From an uncultured bacterium (GTDB lineage Bacteria; Bacillota_I; Bacilli_A; RFN20; CAG-826): 64,000 nt of DNA. A model generated the notes under the pieces. The model did not search any database. It was not told the DNA's origin and worked only from the letters and a program-made list of their open reading frames with translations. The stretch spans positions 1-64,000 of the forward strand of contig CASEKC010000004.1 of assembly GCA_949288485.1 (NCBI GenBank). The letters are read 5' to 3'. Shown piece after piece: positions 1 to 7,321 of the stretch; the stretch's first letter is position 1, and the number at the start of each line of letters is the position of its first letter. Position numbers and translations under genes: made by a program.

Positions 1-46
1 TAAATTTTATTTCCATATGATACCCCTCTATGAATATCATATAAAA

Positions 47-82
47 AAGTGTACATTTTCATCTTGAAATTTTTGTACACTT
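47..82. repeat. Short inverted repeat, possible IS-end remnant
   Basis: Nine-base perfect arms, AAGTGTACA at 47-55 and TGTACACTT at 74-82, are separated by 18 AT-rich bases. No T-run follows the second arm, so a terminator is unlikely. With the tandem repeats at 162-221 it looks like the repeat-rich end of an insertion sequence such as IS21-type elements, but no transposase gene is visible in the window. Bases 1-397 hold no gene I can support. Confidence 0.35.
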
Positions 83-161
83 AAATCTTAAAATTAATAG
101 TGATTTATGATTATTAATTTGATTAATATCGTTTTATTACTTCGGTAGTTTTATAAAATAT

Positions 162-221
162 CACAAAAGTGTTTAATAAATTACTACAAAAGCGTCTAGA
201 AAAATAGCACAAAAGTGTCTA
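162..221. repeat. Three tandem 13-14 bp repeats, period 23
   Basis: Copies cacaaaagtgttt (162-174), tacaaaagcgtcta (185-198) and cacaaaagtgtcta (208-221) recur with a 23-base period. Related single copies lie at 946-960 and 2669-2686, beside the duplicated lipoprotein units. Regular spacing by about two helical turns suggests protein-binding sites, either transposase sites at an IS end or operators. No cas genes or longer array are present, so this is not CRISPR. Confidence 0.5.
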
Positions 222-251
222 AAAATAAATTATGTTTTACATCAAAAAACA

Positions 252-279
252 AAAAAATACGACTGTTATCGTATTTTTT
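252..279. terminator. Rho-independent-type hairpin
   Basis: AAAAAATACGA (252-262) pairs perfectly with TCGTATTTTTT (269-279) across a six-base loop. The A-run and T-run on either side make it usable in both directions. It lies downstream of the decayed lipoprotein gene on the minus strand and could also end a transcript entering from the left. Confidence 0.6.
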
Positions 280-382
280 AATTTTTAGTAAGAAAAAATG
301 TAGCGAATTAATGAAATTTCTTTAACAACTTTTCTTGAATCAATGATTTTTATTAATTTAATTCCATTATTATAAATAAAAT

Positions 383-1035
383 CTCAATTATTTGTTCTCA
401 AAATGATAAATCATCGATTGTTAAATTATATAAACTTAAAAAAGCATCAACTAAATAAACAGCTTGAGCAAAAATATCTTTCGGAATATCTCCACTTAAT
501 TGATATGGTGTTCCAAAAGATAATTTATTTGGGCAGACTATCCAGTTAATTCGAGATACTTTTAATTCTTTATTAATTCCAATAGAAATACTATTATCGA
601 TAATTTCAGACTTTAATGATAAATCAAAATACTGAGTTGGATTACCTGCATATAAAGACATATTTTTCTTATGAATATTTCTTCTACAATCGCGATACAG
701 TTTTTCAACTCTATTTTGAAGTTCTTTACCTAATGTAATTTCATTTAATTCACCTATACACCTATACCAGGGATTTTACCAAATAAAAGACTCTATCATA
801 ATGTTCGGGATTAGATCCACAACTTGTTAATAAGAAAAGTGGTGTTAGAAATAATATTATTATCTTTTTTAATTAATAAAGCTTCCTCCAACTAACTATT
901 AAGATGATTAAATACTAATTTTGGTGAAAAGAGTTTTAGGAAACACAGCAAAAGTATCTAATAATATTAATTAACAGGAATACAGAATGAGTTTATTCGA
1001 TTAGTAAAATGAAGTGTTTAGAAACAATCGTTAAA
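383..1035 (-). repeat. Duplicated unit, copy 1 (decayed)
   Basis: This stretch is a degenerate direct copy of 2117-2745. The similarity covers the lipoprotein reading frame, its Shine-Dalgarno region and about 150 bases further upstream, including a cacaaaagtgtcta-like box at 946-960. The two copies flank the C39-like peptidase gene. Edges are approximate, judged by eye. The part from 877 to 1133 has no gene: it holds the copied upstream region and weak AT hairpins. Confidence 0.7.
398..876 (-). pseudogene. Decayed copy of the 2136-2600 lipoprotein
   Basis: The C-terminal 87 codons (398-661) are still open and nearly identical to the downstream paralogue, for example SIGINKELKV against SIGIDKELKV. 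Upstream, an insertion near 755-775 puts a stop and a frameshift in the part matching the mature N-terminus, and the start codon at about 874-876 is lost (the intact copy has CATAAAGC there, this copy TAATAAAGC). It ends in TGA whereas the intact paralogue ends in TAA. An internal Met restart without a signal peptide is formally possible but would not give a lipoprotein. Confidence 0.8.
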
Positions 1036-1133
1036 ATTTATAAATCCATGCAGTTATAACTATTCCTAATCGATTTTTACGTCAAAAAATAAATGGTAAA
1101 TGATAATAGAATTATTATTTCTTTTATCCTTTT

Positions 1134-2096
1134 TTACCCTCCAATTGCCATATATGTGGTCGAAAACATCAATGAAGAGTTAACATAATAAATACCGAGA
1201 TTGCTATTGCTAATATTATAATGCGTAGCAATGAATTGTCCGCTATTGTATAAATTTGCCCACCCAACACCTAAGACTGCATGAAAAGTATTCTCTCCAG
1301 GATTTTTAAGCCAAACAATCGCTGGATTTCTAAAAGTCGTAATAATTTCCTTATAATCCATAAAATCCGAAGTTGAATAAGCGGTATAATTATATCCGGC
1401 ATCAATAAAATACATGTTGAGACCATAAATCATAAATCCTATATAAACTCCAGAAGAATTCCATCCCATCAAATCGGCAAGTTTAAATATTAAATTGTCT
1501 ACCCTACTTCTGTCATCATAATGATTTAAAGGCAATAACCCATCAATTAAATTTGTCATGTCTGTATTTCGATCATAAAAAGAAATCAACATTGCTGCGC
1601 TTGTTGGAACACAAAGATTCTTTTTTCCATCGAAAATATCAGAATAATAAAATGGACAATTTTTAATTAAATAATATGTAGAATATGAATCGTAAACTAC
1701 TGAATAATATTCTTCAGAAACATAAGGCAAACTATAAACAATATCTCTTTTAACTTGGTTTATTTGTTCAATCCCTTCTATAAGAAAATCATCATCATTA
1801 AATATTGGTGAAAAACAGGAAATATCATCTTCTTTAGTAGGGAAAAATTCTCCCTCATAAACAGTTAGAATTTCTCCATTAGAATCAACTAAATCGAATC
1901 CAATATATTTACTGCCTTTATAATTATATTGAATTTGATAATCCTTGCCACAATACTTGAAATTAAAAGAGATTTTTTCGTTACTTAAATTACCATAAGT
2001 TGAAAATTCTTTAAATTCACTAGGAAATAAATTAAAAGGTATTAAAATTAAACTACAGAGATTTATTTTTTTCATCCTTTTGACTATTTTTTTCAT
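1134..2096 (-). CDS. Secreted C39-like cysteine peptidase
   Basis: Predicted 320-residue exported protein. The N-terminus is basic (MKKIVKRMKK) followed by a hydrophobic stretch typical of a signal peptide, without a lipobox. The start at 2096 was chosen over the ATG at 2111 because a GGAGG lies five bases before it. Around residue 162 is NLCVPTSAAML, the nucleophile-cysteine motif of papain-like C39/C39_2 peptidases. Near residue 272, FHAVLGVGW carries the expected catalytic His. The first 130 residues are a region I do not recognise. The gene sits between an intact and a decayed copy of the same small lipoprotein gene, so the three may have moved or been amplified as one unit. Substrate unknown; proteolysis of host or bacterial peptides is inferred only. 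Confidence 0.7.
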   Translation of the reverse strand: MKKIVKRMKKINLCSLILIPFNLFPSEFKEFSTYGNLSNEKISFNFKYCGKDYQIQYNYKGSKYIGFDLVDSNGEILTVYEGEFFPTKEDDISCFSPIFNDDDFLIEGIEQINQVKRDIVYSLPYVSEEYYSVVYDSYSTYYLIKNCPFYYSDIFDGKKNLCVPTSAAMLISFYDRNTDMTNLIDGLLPLNHYDDRSRVDNLIFKLADLMGWNSSGVYIGFMIYGLNMYFIDAGYNYTAYSTSDFMDYKEIITTFRNPAIVWLKNPGENTFHAVLGVGWANLYNSGQFIATHYNISNSNLGIYYVNSSLMFSTTYMAIGG

Positions 2097-2116
2097 GTCC
2101 ACCTCCAACATAAATA

Positions 2117-2745
2117 GAATCTCAATTATTTGTTATTAATAAGACAAATCATCAATGGTTAAATTATATAAACTTAAAAAAGCATTAACTAAATAAACAG
2201 CTTGAGCAAAAATATCTTTTGGAATATCTTCGCTTAATTGATATGGCGTTCCAAATGATAATTTATTCGGACAGACACTCCACCTAATTATATCTACTTT
2301 TAATTCTTTATCAATTCCAATAGAAATACTATTATCGATAATTTCAGACTTTAAAGATACGAAAAAATATTGCGTTAAATTGCCAGCATATAAAGAAATA
2401 TTTTTCTTATGAATATTTCTTCTACAATCGCGATACAGTTTTTCAACTCTATTTTGAAGTTCTTTACCTAATGTAATTTCATTTAATTCACCTATATTAC
2501 CAGATAAAATAACTTTATCATAATGTTCGGGATTAGGTCCACAACTTGTTAATAAGAAAAGTGGTGTTAGAAATAATATTATTGTCTTTTTTATATTCAT
2601 AAAGCTTCCTCCAACTAACTATTAAGATGATTAAATACTAATTTTGGTGCAAAGAGTTTATAAAACACCACAAAAGTGTCTAAAAGTTATTGATAGTGAA
2701 AGATAAATATTTTTCTATTAGCAAAATGAAATATTAAGTGAGAAT
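2117..2745 (-). repeat. Duplicated unit, copy 2 (intact gene)
   Basis: This is a direct repeat of 383-1035 containing the intact lipoprotein gene plus its leader. The leader segment just upstream of the start (about 2598-2650) is almost identical in both copies, so the duplication included the regulatory region. Bases 2601-3021 contain no other gene: they hold this leader, a cacaaaagtgtcta box at 2669-2686, a 31-bp direct repeat and the promoter of the next gene. Confidence 0.7.
2136..2600 (-). CDS. Small lipoprotein, unknown function
   Basis: 154 residues with a clear lipoprotein signal peptide: basic start, hydrophobic core and lipobox LLTSC with the lipidated Cys at position 20. A GGAGG lies seven bases before the ATG. 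The mature part is about 134 residues, mixed alpha/beta in look, with no motif I recognise. A decayed paralogue lies at 398-876 on the other side of the peptidase gene. Proximity suggests that the lipoprotein and the peptidase work together, perhaps as substrate or inhibitor partner, but nothing in the sequence proves it. Confidence 0.6.
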   Translation of the reverse strand: MNIKKTIILFLTPLFLLTSCGPNPEHYDKVILSGNIGELNEITLGKELQNRVEKLYRDCRRNIHKKNISLYAGNLTQYFFVSLKSEIIDNSISIGIDKELKVDIIRWSVCPNKLSFGTPYQLSEDIPKDIFAQAVYLVNAFLSLYNLTIDDLSY

Positions 2746-2912
2746 CAGTGATAAATTATTAAAAACTTAAACTTTTACTATTGTTTTAATTGCTCGTCCT
2801 AATGGTTGCACTAAAACTGCAATCACCAAAAGAATTGTTAAAAGTTTATCGAATTTTAAAATGATAAATGAATGTTTCGAAATTCACTTGAAGTTGATTT
2901 TTAAAAAAATGA

Positions 2913-2989
2913 ACGGTTAAAATTTGAGAATTCATTCGATTATAATTTAAAAATTTGTACGGTTAAAATTGGCGAATTCATACGGTTAG
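2913..2989 (+). repeat. 31-bp direct repeat in promoter region
   Basis: The motif acggttaaaatt followed by gaattcat and cg-tta occurs at 2913-2943 and again at 2959-2989, a 46-base period. The second copy overlaps the -35 to -10 region of the gene at 3022. Such paired sites could bind a regulator, or be what remains of a local duplication of the promoter. Confidence 0.55.
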
Positions 2990-2997
2990 AGTATAAT
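2969..2997 (+). promoter_or_regulatory. Sigma-70-type promoter for the 3022 ATPase
   Basis: TTGGCG at 2969-2974 and TATAAT at 2992-2997 are separated by 17 bases, close to consensus. The expected start of transcription is about 3004, giving a leader of only about 18 bases without a Shine-Dalgarno sequence before the ATG at 3022. Confidence 0.65.
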
Positions 2998-3021
2998 TAT
3001 AGTAAATCTAAGCTTTATATT

Positions 3022-4287
3022 ATGGAAATAACAAATTATAAAAAGAGAATAATCGATTCTACAATTGAAAAATATTTAAAAATTTTTGGTGCTATACTAA
3101 TTGAAGGCCCAAAATGGTGTGGAAAAACTTGGACAAGTCGTTGTCATTGCAATAGCCAATTTTTAGTAGGAAATCTAAATAACAAAAAGCTAGCTTTATT
3201 AGACCCAAATATTGCTCTAGAAGGTTCTTATCCTCACCTTATTGATGAATGGCAAGAAGTTCCATCTATTTGGGATGCGGTTAGATATAAAATAGACGAG
3301 GATAATCTAAAAGGTAGATTTATATTAACTGGATCCACTATCGTTCATAAAGATAGTTATATACATTCAGGAACAGGAAGAATATCTAGATTAAAAATGA
3401 GACCAATGAGTTTATATGAATCTGGAGCTAGTAATGGAAAAATATCATTAAAAGATTTATGCATTAATAAAGAAATTGAGAATATTTTTACAGGAGATAT
3501 TTCTTTATCTACTATTATTGATTTAATTTTAAAGGGTGGTTGGCCTGCCTCATTAGAAGTTTCTACTGCTGAAAGTTTAATTATTGCTAAAGAATACATT
3601 AAATCAATAATTCAAGAAGACATTTATAAAATTGATTTTGTTAATCGAGATGCTAATAAAATTGAATTGTTACTGAAATCTTTGGCAAGAAATGAATCAA
3701 CTACAGCTTCAAACAATACTTTAAAAAGAAATATTAATGAAATAGATTTAGATGATATAAATAGCGAGACTATTTCAGAATATTTAAATATCTTTAATTC
3801 TTTATATATAAGTGAAAATATACCTCCATTTTCACCTAAAATCAGATCTTCTTTAAGAGTAAAACAATCATATAAAAGGCATTTTGTTGATCCATCTTTA
3901 CCTTCTGCAATTTTAAACTTAACAAAAGAAAAGTTATTAAATGATTTAGAACTTCTTGGTTTTCTTTTTGAATCTTTAGTAATTAGAGATATTTTAACTT
4001 ATGCTGAATCATTTAATGCAAAAGTATTTCATTATCAAGACTATAAAGGTAATGAAATAGATTTAATCCTTGAACTTGAAGACTCATCTTTTGTTGCTAT
4101 TGAAATTAAATTAGGAGCCCATCAAATTGATGATGCAGCAAATAATCTTATTAAAATTAATAACACTATTAAAAAAGAGGGTGGAAAAGAAGCAAGTTTG
4201 CTTTTAGTAATTTCTGGTTTAAGTAATGCCGCTTATAAAAGAAATGACGGGGTATTTGTTATACCTATTACATCATTAAAAAATTAA
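3022..4287 (+). CDS. AAA_14 / DUF4143 ATP-binding protein
   Basis: 421 residues. The N-terminal half is a P-loop ATPase of the AAA_14 type: Walker A GPKWCGKT at 29-36, Walker B LIDEWQE at about 73-79 and a sensor-like FILTGST. The C-terminal third is the DUF4143 domain, with NEIDLILE followed by AIEIKLG, which resembles the D...ExK pattern of PD-(D/E)XK nucleases. The family is abundant in archaea and anaerobic bacteria; its biological role is unsettled, with regulatory or mobile-element-linked functions suggested. It is alone on the plus strand, convergent with the next gene 12 bases away. No Shine-Dalgarno is visible. A second, divergent member lies at 5059-6348. Confidence 0.85.
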   Translation: MEITNYKKRIIDSTIEKYLKIFGAILIEGPKWCGKTWTSRCHCNSQFLVGNLNNKKLALLDPNIALEGSYPHLIDEWQEVPSIWDAVRYKIDEDNLKGRFILTGSTIVHKDSYIHSGTGRISRLKMRPMSLYESGASNGKISLKDLCINKEIENIFTGDISLSTIIDLILKGGWPASLEVSTAESLIIAKEYIKSIIQEDIYKIDFVNRDANKIELLLKSLARNESTTASNNTLKRNINEIDLDDINSETISEYLNIFNSLYISENIPPFSPKIRSSLRVKQSYKRHFVDPSLPSAILNLTKEKLLNDLELLGFLFESLVIRDILTYAESFNAKVFHYQDYKGNEIDLILELEDSSFVAIEIKLGAHQIDDAANNLIKINNTIKKEGGKEASLLLVISGLSNAAYKRNDGVFVIPITSLKN

Positions 4288-4298
4288 AGATTATATTT

Positions 4299-4955
4299 TT
4301 AAAAGTAATAGTCATTACCTTTATAAGCTTTATGAACTCTACGATATTTATAAGTAAATTCTTTATTTTCTTTATCTATATCAATTTCTTTATCAAAATC
4401 TTTAAAATCATTAACATCATTATCAAGCCCAAAATTAATTGGTAACCATTGTTTAACTTCTCTTCTAATTGAACTTATACTTCTTCCTTCAAGATAATCT
4501 AATAATAAAGATTTAGAATCTTCAAAAATTGCTCCTCCTTTTGCTTCTAAAAGGTAAGCAATTTTTGAGCATTCTTTTTTAACTATTGGATCTTCATATT
4601 CAATATATCCAACAAACATATAACTATCACCAAAATCATAAGTATATAAAAATAAAGATTCTTCAATATTTAAATCTTTATTTTTATAACGATATTTAAA
4701 TAAATGATTCATCTTATAATCTTTTTGATAAACTTGTTTACGTTTATTATTAAAATCATAAAGTTCAGTAAATCTATTTTCATAAACATATTTATTATTT
4801 TCTATTGAAAAAAGATGATATGCTGCAGTATTTAAAAATGTAGTTATTACGCACCCTAATTCTTCAATATTTACATCTTTTCTAATTAAAAAACGACGAT
4901 AAAATCTTGTTGGTTCTTCTAAGAAAAATAAATTTACTTCATAATATGTAGCCAT
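4299..4955 (-). CDS. PRiA4 ORF3-like protein
   Basis: 218 residues, resembling the plasmid pRiA4b ORF-3 family: an N-terminal segment with RFYRRFLIRKD (the family's position for W-RR-hydrophobic) and a central YTYDFGDSY matching the conserved YxYDFGD motif. Function is unknown; members are often found near transposons or plasmid genes. A GAGG lies about seven bases upstream of the ATG. The C-terminus is highly charged. It sits between two DUF4143 ATPases in the accessory segment, which fits a mobile origin. Confidence 0.7.
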   Translation of the reverse strand: MATYYEVNLFFLEEPTRFYRRFLIRKDVNIEELGCVITTFLNTAAYHLFSIENNKYVYENRFTELYDFNNKRKQVYQKDYKMNHLFKYRYKNKDLNIEESLFLYTYDFGDSYMFVGYIEYEDPIVKKECSKIAYLLEAKGGAIFEDSKSLLLDYLEGRSISSIRREVKQWLPINFGLDNDVNDFKDFDKEIDIDKENKEFTYKYRRVHKAYKGNDYYF

Positions 4956-5058
4956 TTTAAAACCTCATTATTAATTTTTAAAGTTATTTAAATTATATGG
5001 TGTTTTTAATATTTAAAAAATGAATTATTAATTATCTTAATAAAAAAGAATAAAACTT

Positions 5059-6348
5059 TTATAGTTCGAGTGAATTTTCATTTAATAAAAATTCATAAAG
5101 GCCTAAATGTAAAATTCCATCTTCATCTGTCCATGCTTTCATAGGAGTTTTAACAATTAAAATTTTTTTGAAGAAATCATTTGTCTTTTTTAATGGTCTT
5201 ATTTCAGTTTCGAGTTTATCACTATTAGAAACATTTAACGCAGATTGAATATAATATTTTTTATTCCCTTTATTTACTACAAAATCAATTTCGTATTGCT
5301 TTTTATCTTTGTGCCCTTCTTTTATTTTAACAATTTCTATTACTCCAACATCAACTAAATATCCTCTATTTAAAAGTTCATTATAAATAATATTTTCCAT
5401 AATATGAGTTTCCTCTTGTTGTCTAAAATTTAAACGAGCATTTCTTAATCCAATATCAATAGAATAATATTTTGAAGGATATTCAAAATATTTTTTACCT
5501 TTAATATCGTAACGTTTTGCATTATTAAAAAGGAAAGATTCTGTTAAATATTCTAAATAACTTGCTATTGTTACACTAGATATTCTAATTTTTTTGACCG
5601 AATTTAAAGTATTAGCAATTTTACTTGCATTAGTTAATAAACCAATTGATGAACAAAGATCATTAGTAAGTTCCTCTAAAATATTTGGTAAATTAATATC
5701 ATATCTTTCAATAATATCTTTAAAATATACTTCCGTAAAAAGACTTTTTAAATAATCAACTTTATCATTATCGTTATTTTTATTTAAAACTAAAGGCATA
5801 CCACCATATAAAGCATAATTTTCATAAGCTAAAATAGTGTCTCCACCAACAAAATCATAATAATCTTTAAATGATAAAGGATAGACTCTAGCTTCATCAC
5901 TTCGACCTCGAAAAGCTGTCAAAACATCTTTAGTTAACATTTTTGAATTAGATCCAGTTACATAAATATCAACGTTAGGAAGTCTCAAAAGACCATTTAA
6001 AACATTATAAAGTTTTATTTCTTCACTATTTTTAAGTTCTTTTTTACTAATTGCGTATTGTATTTCATTAATTAAAATATAATACATTCCATTATCGATT
6101 ATTTTTTCTCTTATATATTTTGATAATTTAAGAGGATCACGATATTCAAGGTATAAATCATCATCTAAGGCAATAGTAATAATATGATTTTTATCAACAC
6201 CACTTTTTATTAAATAATCACAAAATAAATTAAATAAAAGATAACTTTTACCACATCTTCTAATACCAGTTATAACCTTAATAAGCCCATTTTCTTTTTT
6301 ATTTATTATTTTTTGAAGATAATTATCACGTTTAATTTCACTAGACAT
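5059..6348 (-). CDS. AAA_14 / DUF4143 ATP-binding protein
   Basis: 429 residues, starting behind a good AGAGGAG. Walker A is GIRRCGKS at 28-35. The Walker B segment reads ILINEIQ at 91-97, so the usual Asp is Asn, while the following Glu is kept. TGSNSKML is sensor 1 and AFRGRSDEARVYPLSF is the conserved arginine-rich stretch of the family. The C-terminal DUF4143 part has YEIDFVVNKG with a weak trailing YYIQSAL instead of the usual ExK, so a nuclease-like site may be degenerate. It has only family-level resemblance to the 3022 gene, so they are not recent duplicates. A strong hairpin lies just upstream of its ribosome-binding site. Confidence 0.85.
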   Translation of the reverse strand: MSSEIKRDNYLQKIINKKENGLIKVITGIRRCGKSYLLFNLFCDYLIKSGVDKNHIITIALDDDLYLEYRDPLKLSKYIREKIIDNGMYYILINEIQYAISKKELKNSEEIKLYNVLNGLLRLPNVDIYVTGSNSKMLTKDVLTAFRGRSDEARVYPLSFKDYYDFVGGDTILAYENYALYGGMPLVLNKNNDNDKVDYLKSLFTEVYFKDIIERYDINLPNILEELTNDLCSSIGLLTNASKIANTLNSVKKIRISSVTIASYLEYLTESFLFNNAKRYDIKGKKYFEYPSKYYSIDIGLRNARLNFRQQEETHIMENIIYNELLNRGYLVDVGVIEIVKIKEGHKDKKQYEIDFVVNKGNKKYYIQSALNVSNSDKLETEIRPLKKTNDFFKKILIVKTPMKAWTDEDGILHLGLYEFLLNENSLEL

Positions 6349-6362
6349 TATATCAACTCCTC

Positions 6363-6396
6363 TTTAAATTTAGGGATACTTACCCCTAAGTTTAAA
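6363..6396 (-). promoter_or_regulatory. Hairpin before the 5059-6348 gene
   Basis: TTTAAATTTAGGG (6363-6375) pairs with CCCTAAGTTTAAA (6384-6396), 13 pairs with one G-U, around an eight-base loop. On the minus strand it sits directly upstream of the AGAGGAG ribosome-binding site of the ATPase. There is no T-run after it in that direction, so an operator or a translation-control hairpin is more likely than a terminator. The rest of 6349-6552 shows nothing else. Confidence 0.5.
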
Positions 6397-6552
6397 ATAT
6401 AAATTAAATAATTATTTAATCTTTTTCTAGCATGTTCGGCAAAGATGAACAAAACAGTTGTTTATTTATAAAGGATAACTGATTTTATGTTTACTATTTA
6501 TATTTCTCTTATGAACAATGATTTTATAAAAAGATAACAAAAGAGGATATTT

Positions 6553-6842
6553 ATGAAATTTTATGGAATAAGAGAGCTAAGTAATAGCACAAAAAAGTAA
6601 TTGAATCATTATCTTTTGGAAGTCCAGTAGTTATAACCGATAAAGGTAAACCTAAAGCAATTTTATTAAAAATCGATGAAGATAATTTTGAAATGATATT
6701 AGATTCTATAAATCGTTACAGTGCCTTAAAAAATTTAGAAGAAATACAAAATGAATCTTTAAAAAGATATTCTAATGGTGTTAACGAAGAAGAAATCAAT
6801 AAGGAAGTTAATAGAATTAGAAAAGAAATAAATAATAAATAA
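6553..6842 (+). pseudogene. Phd/YefM-type antitoxin, frameshifted
   Basis: The start MKFYGIRELSNSTKK is followed at once by TAA, but the next frame continues as VIESLSFGSPVVITDKGKP and stays open to the stop at 6840-6842. The join falls in a run of six A (6591-6596) where seven would restore a 96-residue protein. Conserved Phd/YefM features are all there: IRELxN, a short helix, and VVITDKGKPKAIL. An AGAGGA ribosome-binding site precedes the ATG. No RelE/Doc toxin gene follows: the next gene is on the opposite strand. A homopolymer sequencing error, or translational slippage on the A-run, are alternatives to true decay. Confidence 0.75.
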
Positions 6843-6884
6843 AAAGTGAAATAAATTACTATTATCAAGTTTATTTCACTTTTT
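6841..6884. terminator. Bidirectional terminator
   Basis: AAAAAGTGAAATAAA (6841-6855) pairs perfectly with TTTATTTCACTTTTT (6870-6884), 15 base pairs with a 14-base loop, flanked by A and T runs. It separates the convergent antitoxin remnant and the membrane protein gene. Confidence 0.8.
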
Positions 6885-6915
6885 ATTTTTAAAATTATAA
6901 ATATTTAAAAAAACA

Positions 6916-7308
6916 CTATTTATTATTTAATTTATTAATTAATAAAGAAATATTTTCTTTATTAATTTTATAGTTAATTATATAAATAATTAAATATATA
7001 ATTCCTAAAATAAATAATATACTTCCTATTCCTATTCCTAAATATGCTATAAAAGCTTCTAAAGATAAATATGAAAAATATGATTCTCTAATTGTATTAA
7101 TTATTGCCATTGGGATAAATATTATTCCAATAATTAATAAAATAATACCAATGATTATAAAAGAAAGAGAATAATTCTTCTTTTCTTTTAATAAAGAAGA
7201 ATTATTATATTCTTTCTTTAAAATCATTTTTATTTCTTCTTCATTATTAAAAGAAGATATTCTATTAATATCTATTTTATTAAATAATATCTTCTTTTTT
7301 TCTTTCAT
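6916..7308 (-). CDS. Small two-helix membrane protein
   Basis: 130 residues with a charged N-terminal 45 residues and two long hydrophobic segments (about 47-72 and 85-112). No family recognised. It begins 13 bases after the stop of the binding-protein gene and is probably the last gene of that transcript, before the terminator at 6841-6884. A role as accessory membrane subunit of the transporter is possible but only suggested by position. Confidence 0.55.
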   Translation of the reverse strand: MKEKKKILFNKIDINRISSFNNEEEIKMILKKEYNNSSLLKEKKNYSLSFIIIGIILLIIGIIFIPMAIINTIRESYFSYLSLEAFIAYLGIGIGSILFILGIIYLIIYIINYKINKENISLLINKLNNK

Positions 7309-7321
7309 AATAATTTAAAAA

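Noticed and set aside
162-221. Possible CRISPR array
   Set aside because: Only three short, imperfect repeats with 9-10 base gaps and no cas genes; period 23 is too small.
2601-3021. RNA gene in the 420-base gap
   Set aside because: No tRNA-type cloverleaf or known RNA motif; the content is explained by the duplicated leader, a direct repeat and a promoter.
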